Below, piece by piece: positions 1 through 7,680 of a stretch of DNA of 56,306 nucleotides. The position numbers were made by a program, and so were the translations under genes. The DNA lies in contig JAFGCB010000054.1 in NCBI GenBank assembly GCA_016932855.1, forward strand, positions 1 through 56,306, given 5' to 3'. Origin of the DNA: Candidatus Omnitrophota bacterium. Its GTDB lineage: Bacteria > Omnitrophota > Gorgyraeia > Duberdicusellales > Duberdicusellaceae. The first letter of the stretch is position 1, and each line of letters opens with the position of its first letter. The notes under the pieces are model-generated. The model searched no databases. It worked only from the letters and a program-made list of their open reading frames with translations, and was not told the origin of the DNA.

Positions 1-58
1 ACTTCAGGCAATATTCAATCTTCACTTTGGCCGTCGGAATTCTTACCACGGCCCCCTT

Positions 59-82
59 CGGTAACATTCTTTAATGAGTCAA
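59..82 (-). repeat. Edge repeat, left copy (outward facing)
   Basis: On the minus strand this reads TTGACTCA, then an A/T-rich stretch, then GTTACCG. It matches, with one indel and a few changes, the two plus-strand copies at 56228-56250 and 56273-56295. All three copies point out of the window. It could be a terminal or subterminal binding site of an insertion sequence that continues beyond the edge. No transposase is visible, so the assignment is inference. Confidence 0.45.
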
Positions 83-157
83 TAGGCAGGGTGGTAATAT
101 TGCCTTTTTGGGCTAGACAGGGCATTTTGAGCAGGCTGACCATAAGCTTATAGGGGT

Positions 158-1165
158 TTAAGGGCTAATCCGTTGAGCTTTATAGAAGCCTCGGGCAGGG
201 CCGTCTTTTTTCCCAAAATTTAGGCCTTTTAAAGAAAGCTGCCAGACGATTTCTTTTTCAGGAGTAACTTCGACGATTTTGGTCGTGCCGGTAATTAGGG
301 TATTGCCGTTGGTTAGCCTGTCAGCGTCGCGAACCGGCCAAGTTTGAGGTTCGTTAAGTGCGAATTGCCAGATAATTTCTTCTGTTTCGGGGTTCATTTC
401 TTCGGCGGCTTGAGGCCTGCCGTGATTTGCGGTAAGTATATTGCCGTTCGGAAGAATTTCAGGATCGTGCTGGTGATTATAGATCCCCTGGCCGATAATT
501 CTTATGACCTTTCCCTTAGGGCCTACTTCAACTACAATGTTGAAATTTCTTAAACTGATAAGGGTATTGCCGTTGGTAAGCCTGGAGGCGGCGTTGGTGT
601 GAGTCCAGCCTTGTCGGGAAATGTTTTTATAAGGCGATTTATAAAAATGGTCCTTTGCGTACCAGGTCCAGACAAGCGCGCCTTGGGGAGATATTTCTTT
701 GACCTGAGCATCATCAGCAGTATCGTCATTGCCGTATACCACCAAGGTATTTTTATTAGGCAGGCGGTCGGCATCATGGGATACTTTTTTATCCAGGTAC
801 GACCAGACTACATTGCCTTCGCGGTTTATTTCATATAAACCTTTGCCTGGCAGGGTTAGTAAAACGTTTCCGTTGGATAGCGCTTCTACGTCAAATCCGG
901 GGTTTGTGTAACGTTTAAGGCCTGCCGGAAGAAGATACTCCCAGACGATTCTTCCTTCCATATCGACTTCGATTACTCGGGGTTTTTCGGGTATATGATT
1001 ATCCGCGAGAATGGTAGTGCCGTTACAGGCTTTATCCGGATTGTAGACGTCGACTTGGATGTCGGTTTCAGCGGCTTTAAACTGCTTTTGAGGGTTTATG
1101 AAATTATATACAGCCAAGGTTATTGATAAAAGAGTTATGAAGGCATTCTTTTTATTTTTTAACAT
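158..1165 (-). CDS. Exported beta-propeller protein, arylsulfotransferase (ASST)-like
   Basis: About 335 residues from the chosen start. The N-terminus is a hydrophobic export segment (KNAFITLLSITLAVYNF). It is followed by repeated blades of the type 'L.NGNTLI' and 'G.VVW.Y' (for example LSNGNVLLTLPGKG, LTNGNTLISLRN, LTNGNTLITGTTK), the pattern of PQQ-like and ASST-type propellers. A His-rich centre (YNHQHDPEILPNGNILTANHGR) resembles the ASST active-site region, but sulfotransferase activity is not proven. The ATG at 1165 is preferred because GGAGGT lies 5 bases upstream; the open frame extends upstream to 1264 without a ribosome site. It follows the terminator of the arsR operon and has its own promoter. 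Confidence 0.75.
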   Translation of the reverse strand: MLKNKKNAFITLLSITLAVYNFINPQKQFKAAETDIQVDVYNPDKACNGTTILADNHIPEKPRVIEVDMEGRIVWEYLLPAGLKRYTNPGFDVEALSNGNVLLTLPGKGLYEINREGNVVWSYLDKKVSHDADRLPNKNTLVVYGNDDTADDAQVKEISPQGALVWTWYAKDHFYKSPYKNISRQGWTHTNAASRLTNGNTLISLRNFNIVVEVGPKGKVIRIIGQGIYNHQHDPEILPNGNILTANHGRPQAAEEMNPETEEIIWQFALNEPQTWPVRDADRLTNGNTLITGTTKIVEVTPEKEIVWQLSLKGLNFGKKDGPARGFYKAQRISP

Positions 1166-1252
1166 TAAGAACCTCCGGGCATTATTCTGTCGTGGTAAAC
1201 GCTTTTTTTTATTTGAATCAGCGGTTAAGATTAATCGTAAAGATACCAAAAT

Positions 1253-1261
1253 ATTATAACA
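1253..1261 (-). promoter_or_regulatory. Extended -10 promoter for the propeller gene
   Basis: The minus strand reads TGTTATAAT, a consensus extended -10 element (TGnTATAAT). No good -35 hexamer is seen 16-18 bases upstream. Transcription would start near 1246, giving an untranslated leader of about 80 bases before the ATG at 1165. Confidence 0.45.
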
Positions 1262-1308
1262 CATTTTAGGCGGGATAAAGAGGATTGTATATAATGCGAT
1301 AGATGCAG

Positions 1309-1340
1309 AAAAAAAAGCGGAAAAATAAATTTTCCGCTTT
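1309..1340 (-). terminator. Rho-independent terminator of the arsR small-gene operon
   Basis: The arms AAAGCGGAAAA and TTTTCCGCTTT enclose a 5-base loop. On the minus strand the stem is followed by a run of eight T. It lies about 85 bases past the stop of the secreted-protein gene at 1425 and separates that operon from the propeller gene. Confidence 0.8.
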
Positions 1341-1424
1341 AACCTAGAATTACCTAGACGAAGGGTTTTGGTTAGAAGATAAGTTTATAATTTTTCGGCC
1401 GTCTTTTATTTATCGCTTTTTAAA

Positions 1425-1808
1425 TCAGTAGCTGTCGTTATCTTCAATGTCAGTAGTCGGTTCTTCTTTTGTAGACGATTTTTGTTCAGAAGTAAGATCT
1501 TTTTCCATTTCATAAACAGTATCGTCGTCATCAAAGGCATAATCGTAGTCGATGGCTTGAAGCCCTTGGTCGGTGCGCTCGGCTATGATTTCTGCTTTGT
1601 CGCCAACTTCGAGGTAGAAGCCGTCAAGAAAGTCCTGTGAAACTAAAATTTTTGTGCCGTCGAGCATAATATAGCTTCCGTCTTCGGCAATCTCTGTGAG
1701 TGTGCCGTTCAAGGTTTCTTTGGCCGTTGGATCGCCCTGCGTGAAGCCCGTTGTGTTTACGAGCAATAAAAAAGAAACCGCAAGCAGTGCTAAAATTTGT
1801 TTTACCAT
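1425..1808 (-). CDS. Small secreted protein with acidic C-terminus, function unknown
   Basis: 127 residues. Residues 1-24 form a signal peptide (short basic start, hydrophobic LLAVSFLLLV). The middle (about 33-90) alternates short beta strands and turns (LNGTLTEIAEDGSYIMLDG, VGDKAEIIAE), suggesting a small OB-like or DUF5666-like beta domain; this is a resemblance only. The C-terminus (about 91-127) is strongly acidic and rich in D, E and S, likely disordered or metal-binding. AAGGAGG sits just before the ATG. The gene overlaps the upstream zinc-ribbon gene by 7 bases, so the two are translationally linked. It is the last gene of the ArsR-headed operon. Confidence 0.75.
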   Translation of the reverse strand: MVKQILALLAVSFLLLVNTTGFTQGDPTAKETLNGTLTEIAEDGSYIMLDGTKILVSQDFLDGFYLEVGDKAEIIAERTDQGLQAIDYDYAFDDDDTVYEMEKDLTSEQKSSTKEEPTTDIEDNDSY

Positions 1809-2044
1809 AAGACCTCCTTTTTTGGTATCTTGCGCGTGGAATCAAGCTTAGATTTCTTTAGATTAAGATTAAAATCGCTTTCTTCCCAGTAGTTGTCAAT
1901 CGCGATTGTCAGCGGCTTAAGGCCGATGATTTTTAAATCTATGGTGCAAAGAGGGCAGCGCAGCGTGCTTCCTATAGCGGGAAGATTTTCGGATTCAAAT
2001 TCAGCTTCACATTCCGGGCAGGTAATTTTTCTTACGCTTTCCAA
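1802..2044 (-). CDS. LysW-like zinc-ribbon protein 1
   Basis: 80 residues. It opens with two CxxC pairs (CPEC and CPLC) separated by 17 residues and followed by LKIIGLKPL. LysW, the amino-group carrier of the AAA lysine pathway, has the same spacing and the same closing 'VVGLDPL' strand. LysW ends in an acidic tail whose terminal Glu carries the substrate. Here the tail is longer, basic, and lacks that terminus, so it is probably not a substrate carrier. It is paralogous to the gene at 2125-2340. It overlaps the following secreted-protein gene. The role is unknown; zinc binding is a confident inference. Confidence 0.75.
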   Translation of the reverse strand: MESVRKITCPECEAEFESENLPAIGSTLRCPLCTIDLKIIGLKPLTIAIDNYWEESDFNLNLKKSKLDSTRKIPKKEVLW

Positions 2045-2124
2045 GCTTTACCTCCTTTTATTCAACCCGGTTTAAGATAACGTGCAGGTAATTTTTATGA
2101 ATTTTCCAAGGTTAGGCGTAATTA

Positions 2125-2340
2125 TCAGAATGTTTCGTTTTTGTCTTCCTCGTTAAAGTTGTAATCGTAGTCATCATCGCTTGTAAAGCTTATTTCTTCA
2201 ACGAAGGGCGGATTAAGGCTTGTTATTTTTACATCAGTTCCGCAGCTTTCGCAGGTCGTCTTGTCGCCAATATCCAGGAAATCCTCGATTTCAATCGTAA
2301 GTTTGCATATAGGGCACTTCGCCTGTTTTGGTTCCGACAT
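2125..2340 (-). CDS. LysW-like zinc-ribbon protein 2
   Basis: 71 residues from the ATG at 2340, chosen because GGAGGT lies 5 bases upstream; an open extension to 2403 has no ribosome site. It has CPIC and CESC pairs 17 residues apart, then VKITSLNPP, the LysW-type ribbon fold. The C-terminal half is very acidic (DDDYDYNFNEEDKNE) and ends in Phe, so the terminal acceptor Glu of true LysW is absent. It lies 13 bases after the DUF2934 gene, in the same operon as its paralogue at 1802-2044. Confidence 0.75.
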   Translation of the reverse strand: MSEPKQAKCPICKLTIEIEDFLDIGDKTTCESCGTDVKITSLNPPFVEEISFTSDDDYDYNFNEEDKNETF

Positions 2341-2353
2341 ATCTAACCTCCGG

Positions 2354-2542
2354 TTAAATAAGCCCTTCCTCTTTAAGCTCTTCCTCTGCTTCCAGCCAGT
2401 CACTAAGAGCGGTATTGTGGGGCTTGCCTTTTCTTTCCCAGGTCATATGGGCTCTTTCTCTTATTTTCTCCAAATCATCCTCGGAATATTTACTGGAATG
2501 ACTTTTTCGTTTTTTGCCAAAGGACCTCTTTTTTTCAGACAC
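2354..2542 (-). CDS. DUF2934 family micro-protein
   Basis: 62 residues with a basic N-terminus (KKRSFGKKRKSH) and the DUF2934 signature: a helix with 'I.ERAHMTWERKGKP' followed by 'ALSDWLEAEEEL'. The family is small, widespread and of unknown function. A ribosome site (AGGAGG) precedes the ATG. It sits between the ArsR gene and the two zinc ribbons. A second family member lies at 11909-12103 at the end of the alpha-glucan operon. Confidence 0.8.
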   Translation of the reverse strand: MSEKKRSFGKKRKSHSSKYSEDDLEKIRERAHMTWERKGKPHNTALSDWLEAEEELKEEGLI

Positions 2543-2551
2543 GGCTCCTCC

Positions 2552-2875
2552 TTATGTTTTTAAAGTTTTTAGTTTATTTATGTCGTCTTTGAAAGTCTTT
2601 AAATCTTTAAATTGGCGGAAAAGAGTATTAACCACTTTGCTTGATTCCGATTTACGGTTAAGGCCGTAATATACAAAATTCCCTTTTCGTCTGTCAGTGA
2701 CTATTCCTAATAATCTTAAACGGGTTAAGTGCTTGGAAACCGTGGGCTGGCTGGTTTTTAAAATGGAGCATATTTCGTTAACGGTAAGCTCTTTGTGTTT
2801 TACGACGTTAACGATTCTAAGGCGTTTATCTTCAGCCACAGCTTTTAAAAACTGCCGTATTTTTTTAAGCGTCAT
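2552..2875 (-). CDS. ArsR/SmtB-family winged-helix repressor
   Basis: 107 residues. A helix-turn-helix (about residues 29-52: LTVNEICSILKTSQPTVSKHLTRL) is followed by the wing (GIVTDRRKGNFVYYGL). This is the ArsR fold. No CxC metal-site motif is present in the recognition helix, so metal sensing is not supported and the ligand is unknown. It heads an operon with DUF2934, two zinc ribbons and a secreted protein, and likely represses its own promoter through the palindrome just downstream of the predicted start site. No clear ribosome site precedes the ATG. Confidence 0.88.
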   Translation of the reverse strand: MTLKKIRQFLKAVAEDKRLRIVNVVKHKELTVNEICSILKTSQPTVSKHLTRLRLLGIVTDRRKGNFVYYGLNRKSESSKVVNTLFRQFKDLKTFKDDINKLKTLKT

Positions 2876-2899
2876 GATTTTTTATTTTAGAATATTCCA

Positions 2900-2911
2900 A
2901 TATACGTATAT
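2900..2911. promoter_or_regulatory. Candidate ArsR operator palindrome
   Basis: ATATACGTATAT is a perfect 12-base palindrome. It lies about 11-22 bases downstream of the predicted arsR transcription start, where a bound repressor would block elongation or polymerase. ArsR-type operators are A/T-rich inverted repeats, which this resembles. Confidence 0.4.
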
Positions 2912-2928
2912 AAACAGATACTTATATT

Positions 2929-2957
2929 TTATTAACATGAAAATATTTTTCTGTCAA
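2929..2957 (-). promoter_or_regulatory. Promoter of the arsR small-gene operon
   Basis: The minus strand carries a perfect -35 TTGACA (2952-2957), a 17-base spacer and TAATAA as a weak -10 (2929-2934). Transcription would start near 2922, leaving a leader of about 47 bases. Confidence 0.5.
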
Positions 2958-3049
2958 GCATTTTTCTTTCAATTCAAAAAGCCGGGAATTTTGTTAGGAC
3001 TATTTTCGCTAAGGCGGCGGGAATCCTGCCGTAGCCTTAAGGAACGCAG

Positions 3050-5209
3050 TTATGCCAGAGCGCTTTCCTGCTGGGAGTCGCGCAGGAAGATAACCGAGGT
3101 ATTTATTTTTTGGGCTATTGCTCTTTTTTCGGAAAGGTCTACTTCTTCGGGCATACCAAAAATATTTATATCAGCTAAGGGGGCTTGGGCGAGAGTTTTC
3201 TGGAAGTCTCCAAATAAGACCAATATCCGGGCATCCGTGGGTATTCTCATTATTTTTATCAATTTGGAAAGGTAATGCCGGGCCTTTTCTTCATCATTTT
3301 TGTTTTCGGTTACCTGAATAAGGCAGATTTTTGCGTCCCAGTTTTTTTCAAGTTGAAGGGCGATTAATACCGCCAGATGTATATTCGGGCTTCCTTCTCT
3401 TATCCAGATGTTGATAGTTTGCTTTTGACCGAATCCCAGTTTAGGGTCAACTAAAAGCATTATAATTCCTAAGTCCAGAGATTCCATTTTTTCGATTAGC
3501 TTTGTTATTGTTTCATCGCGCTTAGGAGTAAGTCCTAATTTGACGAAGAAAACATTCGGCGGGAGCAATGAACCGCGTAGGGTTTGGGCAACGGTGATAG
3601 AAGCCCCCAGGAAGTTTTCTGAATCAAGCGTTATCGAAGAAGCAATGATTCCTTCTTCTTTCAAAGGCTCGGTCAGCAGCTTAAGCTGGTCATAAGACTG
3701 TTTTTCCAATTCAGCTGAAGGCAGATCGTCTTTATGCTTCTGAGGGGACGCATGTCCTTTGGAGTGCGCTACCCTGAAGAGAATAATTCTCCCGCTGGGG
3801 AAGGTTATCGCCCGCATGAAATCAATAATCCCTGACCATTCTTTGGGCTCTGCCACGGGGATTAAGAGATTTGGCTTCCAGATCTTGGGATGATAAGGGA
3901 GATTAGAAGCAATCTTTATGGCTTGTTCGGCGATATAGATAAATAAGCCTTTACGCACGTCAGGCCAGTTTCGCTGGACTTGTTTGTGGATAAGGAGAAT
4001 ATAAATAGCGATAATGATAAGAATAGATATCGTGGAAAAGACGGGGTTAATCAAAAACATTGCGAAAAAACACCCCGTACCTCCTAAAAAAGGAAAGAGA
4101 AGAGAAACCCTAAAGGCCGGCCGGAAGCTGGGTATTCCCATAATTTGCTCGGCAAATACTGAAAAATTCAGCATTCCGTATGTAATTAGAAAGAACATAG
4201 TTAAGAGGCTGGCAACTTTATTGAGGCTGCCTAAGGCTATTGTGGTCAAGGCAATAAGGGCGGTAAACAATATGGCGGTAGCAGGCTCGGATTTTTTATT
4301 TATCTGTGAAAAGTAAGATGATAGGGGTACGGTTTTGTGTTTACTCAGGGCTAAAAGGGTGCGCGGTGAGGCTACAAACATGCTAAGGGCCGAAGAGATA
4401 GTCGCGCCCATAATCCCGGCAATAACCAAAAACCGCCATTTGCTTGCGTCGATTATTATCGAGGTATTAGCGGCTAGTTCACCTGGTAGGGCTATGTAGG
4501 CAAAGCGAAATGCCATGATGAGGTAGATTACAAATGTTATTCCTATGGCGCTAAGAATTCCTATGGGTATGTTACGTTCGGGTTTTTTTAGCTCTCCTGA
4601 CATGCTCAAGCCTGATAATATGCCGGTTACCGCGGGAAAGAATATAGCAAAGACGCCCCAGAAGGGTATAGCGCCGGTGCCTTTTCTAAACAAGGCTGGT
4701 TGAGCAAGGCTTGATTTGCCTAGAAAAAAGGATACAAGAGAAAACAGTATGATCGCGATAATCGCGTATTGAAGCCTGAAGGCAAATTTCGCGCTGCTAT
4801 ACGCGATAGCAAGAAGAATGAGCCAGGTGATAATTGAGACTGCTATGAAGGCATGCCGGGGAAAGACCGAAATCCAGCATTCGCTAAAGCCGGTAATGTA
4901 GAAGGTTACGGAGATAGCCTGGGAAAGATATAAAGGTATGCCTATTGCCCCTCCAGCTTGTAATCCCAGCGATTTGGATATAATGGCGTAGGCTCCGCCT
5001 GTACCGATTCGCATATTGGTAGCGATGCTGGATACTGAAAGACAGGTGAAGAAAGTTATGAGATTGCTTATGGCGATAATAATTAGGGCATTCTTTAATC
5101 CGCTTACGCCCACAACCCAGCCGAGGCGCAGATACATAATAACGCCCAGAATACTCAGGAATGTGGGAGTGAATACTCCTTCGAATGTGCCGAATCTTTT
5201 TATGCTCAT
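3050..5209 (-). CDS. SLC12-like APC-superfamily transporter (cation-chloride cotransporter type)
   Basis: 719 residues. The first 440 or so contain about 12 hydrophobic segments beginning with GVFTPTFLSILGVIMYLRLGWVVG, the TM1 signature shared with Na-K-Cl and K-Cl cotransporters. A GTGGAYAIISKSLG motif and GLSMSGELKKPERNIP also fit that group. The last 250 residues are soluble, as in SLC12 proteins. The likely job is ion or amino-acid transport across the inner membrane; the substrate cannot be read from sequence. It is the last gene of an operon headed by ldcA, 26 bases after an MscS-type channel gene, which suggests a shared osmotic role. Confidence 0.85.
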   Translation of the reverse strand: MSIKRFGTFEGVFTPTFLSILGVIMYLRLGWVVGVSGLKNALIIIAISNLITFFTCLSVSSIATNMRIGTGGAYAIISKSLGLQAGGAIGIPLYLSQAISVTFYITGFSECWISVFPRHAFIAVSIITWLILLAIAYSSAKFAFRLQYAIIAIILFSLVSFFLGKSSLAQPALFRKGTGAIPFWGVFAIFFPAVTGILSGLSMSGELKKPERNIPIGILSAIGITFVIYLIMAFRFAYIALPGELAANTSIIIDASKWRFLVIAGIMGATISSALSMFVASPRTLLALSKHKTVPLSSYFSQINKKSEPATAILFTALIALTTIALGSLNKVASLLTMFFLITYGMLNFSVFAEQIMGIPSFRPAFRVSLLFPFLGGTGCFFAMFLINPVFSTISILIIIAIYILLIHKQVQRNWPDVRKGLFIYIAEQAIKIASNLPYHPKIWKPNLLIPVAEPKEWSGIIDFMRAITFPSGRIILFRVAHSKGHASPQKHKDDLPSAELEKQSYDQLKLLTEPLKEEGIIASSITLDSENFLGASITVAQTLRGSLLPPNVFFVKLGLTPKRDETITKLIEKMESLDLGIIMLLVDPKLGFGQKQTINIWIREGSPNIHLAVLIALQLEKNWDAKICLIQVTENKNDEEKARHYLSKLIKIMRIPTDARILVLFGDFQKTLAQAPLADINIFGMPEEVDLSEKRAIAQKINTSVIFLRDSQQESALA

Positions 5210-5235
5210 TTGTTATTAGGCGGCCTTGGTGTAAC

Positions 5236-6552
5236 TTATTTTACTATTCGGTAAGTCGGATAGGCGAAGTTTACCCTTTCTTCTTTCTCGAAGTCATCCA
5301 GGATAGCTCGACAGAGCCTGTCTTGAGTTGCCCGTCTCATTCTAGCTTCGGTTAAATAACGCAGAGTTAGCTCCACGCCACTTTCTTTAATGTTAGCATA
5401 GATAATTGGGGTGAGTTTATCGTAATAAATCATGTATTGATTAGTCATTATGTCTATTTTCTTCTTAACGATGCTTTCCATCCCTTCCTCTTCTTTTGAA
5501 GCGTGCCGCATCATAATTTCTTCGGCCCGCTTGTAGTCGCTTTCAAAGGTTACAAGAATCCGTATTTCGTTCCAGATAAATTCAAAGCCGCGGCTGTAAT
5601 TAAAGTTTTCTTTTTTAAAGATTGCGCTGTTGGGGATGTTTGCGATTCTTCCGGTGCTCTGGTCAGCATCAACCCAGTTGCCTATTTCAAGAAGCGAGGT
5701 TTGAAAAAGACGGATATCGATTACGTCGCCTTTTATACCACCTAGTTCAATTCTATCCCCCACTTCAAAAGGCTTTCGAATGAGTATTAGAAACCAGCCG
5801 GCCATGCTGAGTAGGACTTCCTGCAAGGCTAGAGCAAGGCCTGCGCCGATAGCGCTTAAGATTATGGTTATTGAGCTTATGTTCTGGAGCCAGACAAAAA
5901 GAATAAACAAAAGCATCAGTAGATTAATAAGGTAAATGAAATTTTTCCGTAGGATGTGTTTTACCTTCAGTTCTTTAACCCTTCGGTTTATGATTCCAAC
6001 GGAAATGAAGATTAAGAGATATCCGATAAATATGACAAGACCCGTTCGTAGAAGCTTATTTAAGAAAATATTTCTTCCTGCCTGGATTTTTGCTTCAGCA
6101 ACTTCAGCTCTTTCGTGAGCAAGCTTAAGTTCTTCCTCGGCAAGTCTTGCCGCTTCCTGGGCAGCCAGCATCTTATCTTCGGCTATTTTTACTTTTTCCA
6201 TGGCCGCCTGAGCTTCTTTTTCTTTCTGTTCGGCTGTCTTGGAGGCTTCTTTGATTTCTCCTCTGTTGGTGGTGGTTTCTTTTATAATCGCCGCTTCTTT
6301 CTTGGCTGCTTCGGCTTCTTTTAATTTAAGTTCCGCTTTTTTCTTCTCAAGCTCTAAAGCTTTTTCCTGTATTTGGGCTTCTTTTTTTACTGCCTCGGTT
6401 TGAGTCTTTACTTCTTCGACTTTTTCTTTTAAACTTCCTTCTTGCGCTGGGGGCTGCGGTGTGTCTTGGGCCTGAGTTTTTGCGGAGAATATCGAAAATA
6501 TCAATAGTCCTGTTAAAACGATAGTTAGTGTTTTATTAAGGCAAGGCTTCAT
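5236..6552 (-). CDS. MscS-family mechanosensitive channel with periplasmic coiled coil
   Basis: 438 residues. A signal peptide or first TM (about 8-28) leads into a long charged coiled coil (about 37-165, rich in E, K and A heptads). Three hydrophobic segments follow at about 168-190, 205-225 and 228-258. The MscS pore-domain core then appears: MAGWFLILIRKPFEVGDRIE, with the VGDRIE motif and the beta domain (GGIKGDVIDIRLFQT, IPNSAIF). It should open on membrane tension to release solutes. AGGAGG precedes the ATG. It lies 31 bases after the ATP-grasp gene and 26 bases before the SLC12-like gene. Confidence 0.9.
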   Translation of the reverse strand: MKPCLNKTLTIVLTGLLIFSIFSAKTQAQDTPQPPAQEGSLKEKVEEVKTQTEAVKKEAQIQEKALELEKKKAELKLKEAEAAKKEAAIIKETTTNRGEIKEASKTAEQKEKEAQAAMEKVKIAEDKMLAAQEAARLAEEELKLAHERAEVAEAKIQAGRNIFLNKLLRTGLVIFIGYLLIFISVGIINRRVKELKVKHILRKNFIYLINLLMLLFILFVWLQNISSITIILSAIGAGLALALQEVLLSMAGWFLILIRKPFEVGDRIELGGIKGDVIDIRLFQTSLLEIGNWVDADQSTGRIANIPNSAIFKKENFNYSRGFEFIWNEIRILVTFESDYKRAEEIMMRHASKEEEGMESIVKKKIDIMTNQYMIYYDKLTPIIYANIKESGVELTLRYLTEARMRRATQDRLCRAILDDFEKEERVNFAYPTYRIVK

Positions 6553-6583
6553 TTTATCCTCCTTACGCTATAAAATTTTGGTT

Positions 6584-7666
6584 TTATGTAATTTCCTGAA
6601 ATATCCGCAAAATCTTAGCGGGAAATTTTTCTTTATTATTACGTTTAGTGATATTTGCTTTCAGCAGTTCCGGAGCGCTGCCCAGCCCCCGTATTTCCAC
6701 GCGGGCGTCCTTGAGCCAGATTACATATTTTTTATCGAATTTCTTCTTGTGTATATACCTGTAGGCCGCATTTACCATGTAACCGGCGGTGTGCTTTACG
6801 ATAAGGTCAGGAACTCCGCTGGGCGTTTCTGATAGAGTGTCCATTGAGCATTGATCATTGACGTAATCAATGGCTAGAAATCGCCTTTGGTTATTTCTTG
6901 TATCGATAGCTATTTCGGTGGAAAACCAGGCCATGCGGGTAAGGCTGGCGATTTTAGATATTATTTTTATTAAGGGATAAAGACCAAAGCTGTTGAATTC
7001 TTCGTAGAGCACATGTTCATAATGATTTAAGGTATCATCCCACCAGCAGGGTATAATCGTGTTAAAAAGATTAAAAACCCTAAACCAGGCTCGCTTGTCG
7101 CCTAGGCGGATAGGATTTATTTTTTCCTGCAGGAGGAAGTTATCTCCTTTGTCGAAATTTCTTGCCCGGGCGATTTCAGCTATAGAGCCGCGGGCATCCC
7201 TTATGACTCCCAGCTGCCCGTAGCCGAGGGCTGGCTTTATTACGAAAGGAGTCCCAAGTTTTTGCTTTTCTTCTTCTGATAAGCGGTAGGCGCTGGGCTG
7301 CCAGTTGCGCACAATAACGGTATAGGGAGTAAGGATGCCGGCGTCGACCAGTTCGTAGTGCAGGATCGATTTATCGATTGCTGCTTTTGTTCTGTCGGGG
7401 TCATTAATAACCGCCCCGCCCCTATCTTTTACCGCGTAGCAGACCCGGGCGTAAAGATCGCCTTTTTTGTTATAGGTAGCCTCGGTGTCCAGAAGGACTT
7501 TTATGATTATTTTGCCTTTTTCGCAGTCTTGGAGCACTTTGCGTATGTTGTCTTCGCTGATCCAGAGAAAGGAAAGCTTTTTCTCGGCACAAGCCGTTTT
7601 AAGAAAATCGACAAAATTTTCTTTTACCGTCCCGCTCCAGTTAAGCCCGAAATCATATCTTTTCAT
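6584..7666 (-). CDS. ATP-grasp ligase, specificity unknown
   Basis: 360 residues. Residues around 137-155 (GTPFVIKPALGYGQLGVI) form the phosphate-binding glycine loop of ATP-grasp enzymes. An adenine-side LLQEKI follows near 178, and further on are acidic metal-binding residues (STEIAIDT, LAIDYVNDQ). Such enzymes join a carboxylate to an amine or thiol with ATP cleavage. No preATP-grasp partner that would identify the substrate was recognised. It follows ldcA by 14 bases, so the substrate may be a peptidoglycan peptide or a small peptide; this is inference from context. The ATG has only a weak GGTGAT ribosome site. Confidence 0.8.
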   Translation of the reverse strand: MKRYDFGLNWSGTVKENFVDFLKTACAEKKLSFLWISEDNIRKVLQDCEKGKIIIKVLLDTEATYNKKGDLYARVCYAVKDRGGAVINDPDRTKAAIDKSILHYELVDAGILTPYTVIVRNWQPSAYRLSEEEKQKLGTPFVIKPALGYGQLGVIRDARGSIAEIARARNFDKGDNFLLQEKINPIRLGDKRAWFRVFNLFNTIIPCWWDDTLNHYEHVLYEEFNSFGLYPLIKIISKIASLTRMAWFSTEIAIDTRNNQRRFLAIDYVNDQCSMDTLSETPSGVPDLIVKHTAGYMVNAAYRYIHKKKFDKKYVIWLKDARVEIRGLGSAPELLKANITKRNNKEKFPAKILRIFQEIT

Positions 7667-7680
7667 ATATCACCGGTTAT

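Noticed and set aside
15-143. A 42-codon minus-strand frame at the left edge
   Set aside because: No ribosome site, no recognised family, and it crosses the edge repeat; better seen as noncoding element end.
1165-1264. Upstream extension of the propeller gene to 1264
   Set aside because: The added 33 residues contain no ribosome site at their start and would begin upstream of the predicted -10 element at 1253-1261; the ATG at 1165 has a strong ribosome site and begins the signal-like segment.
2958-3049. A terminator hairpin after the SLC12-like gene
   Set aside because: The stem is interrupted and no T-run follows on the minus strand.
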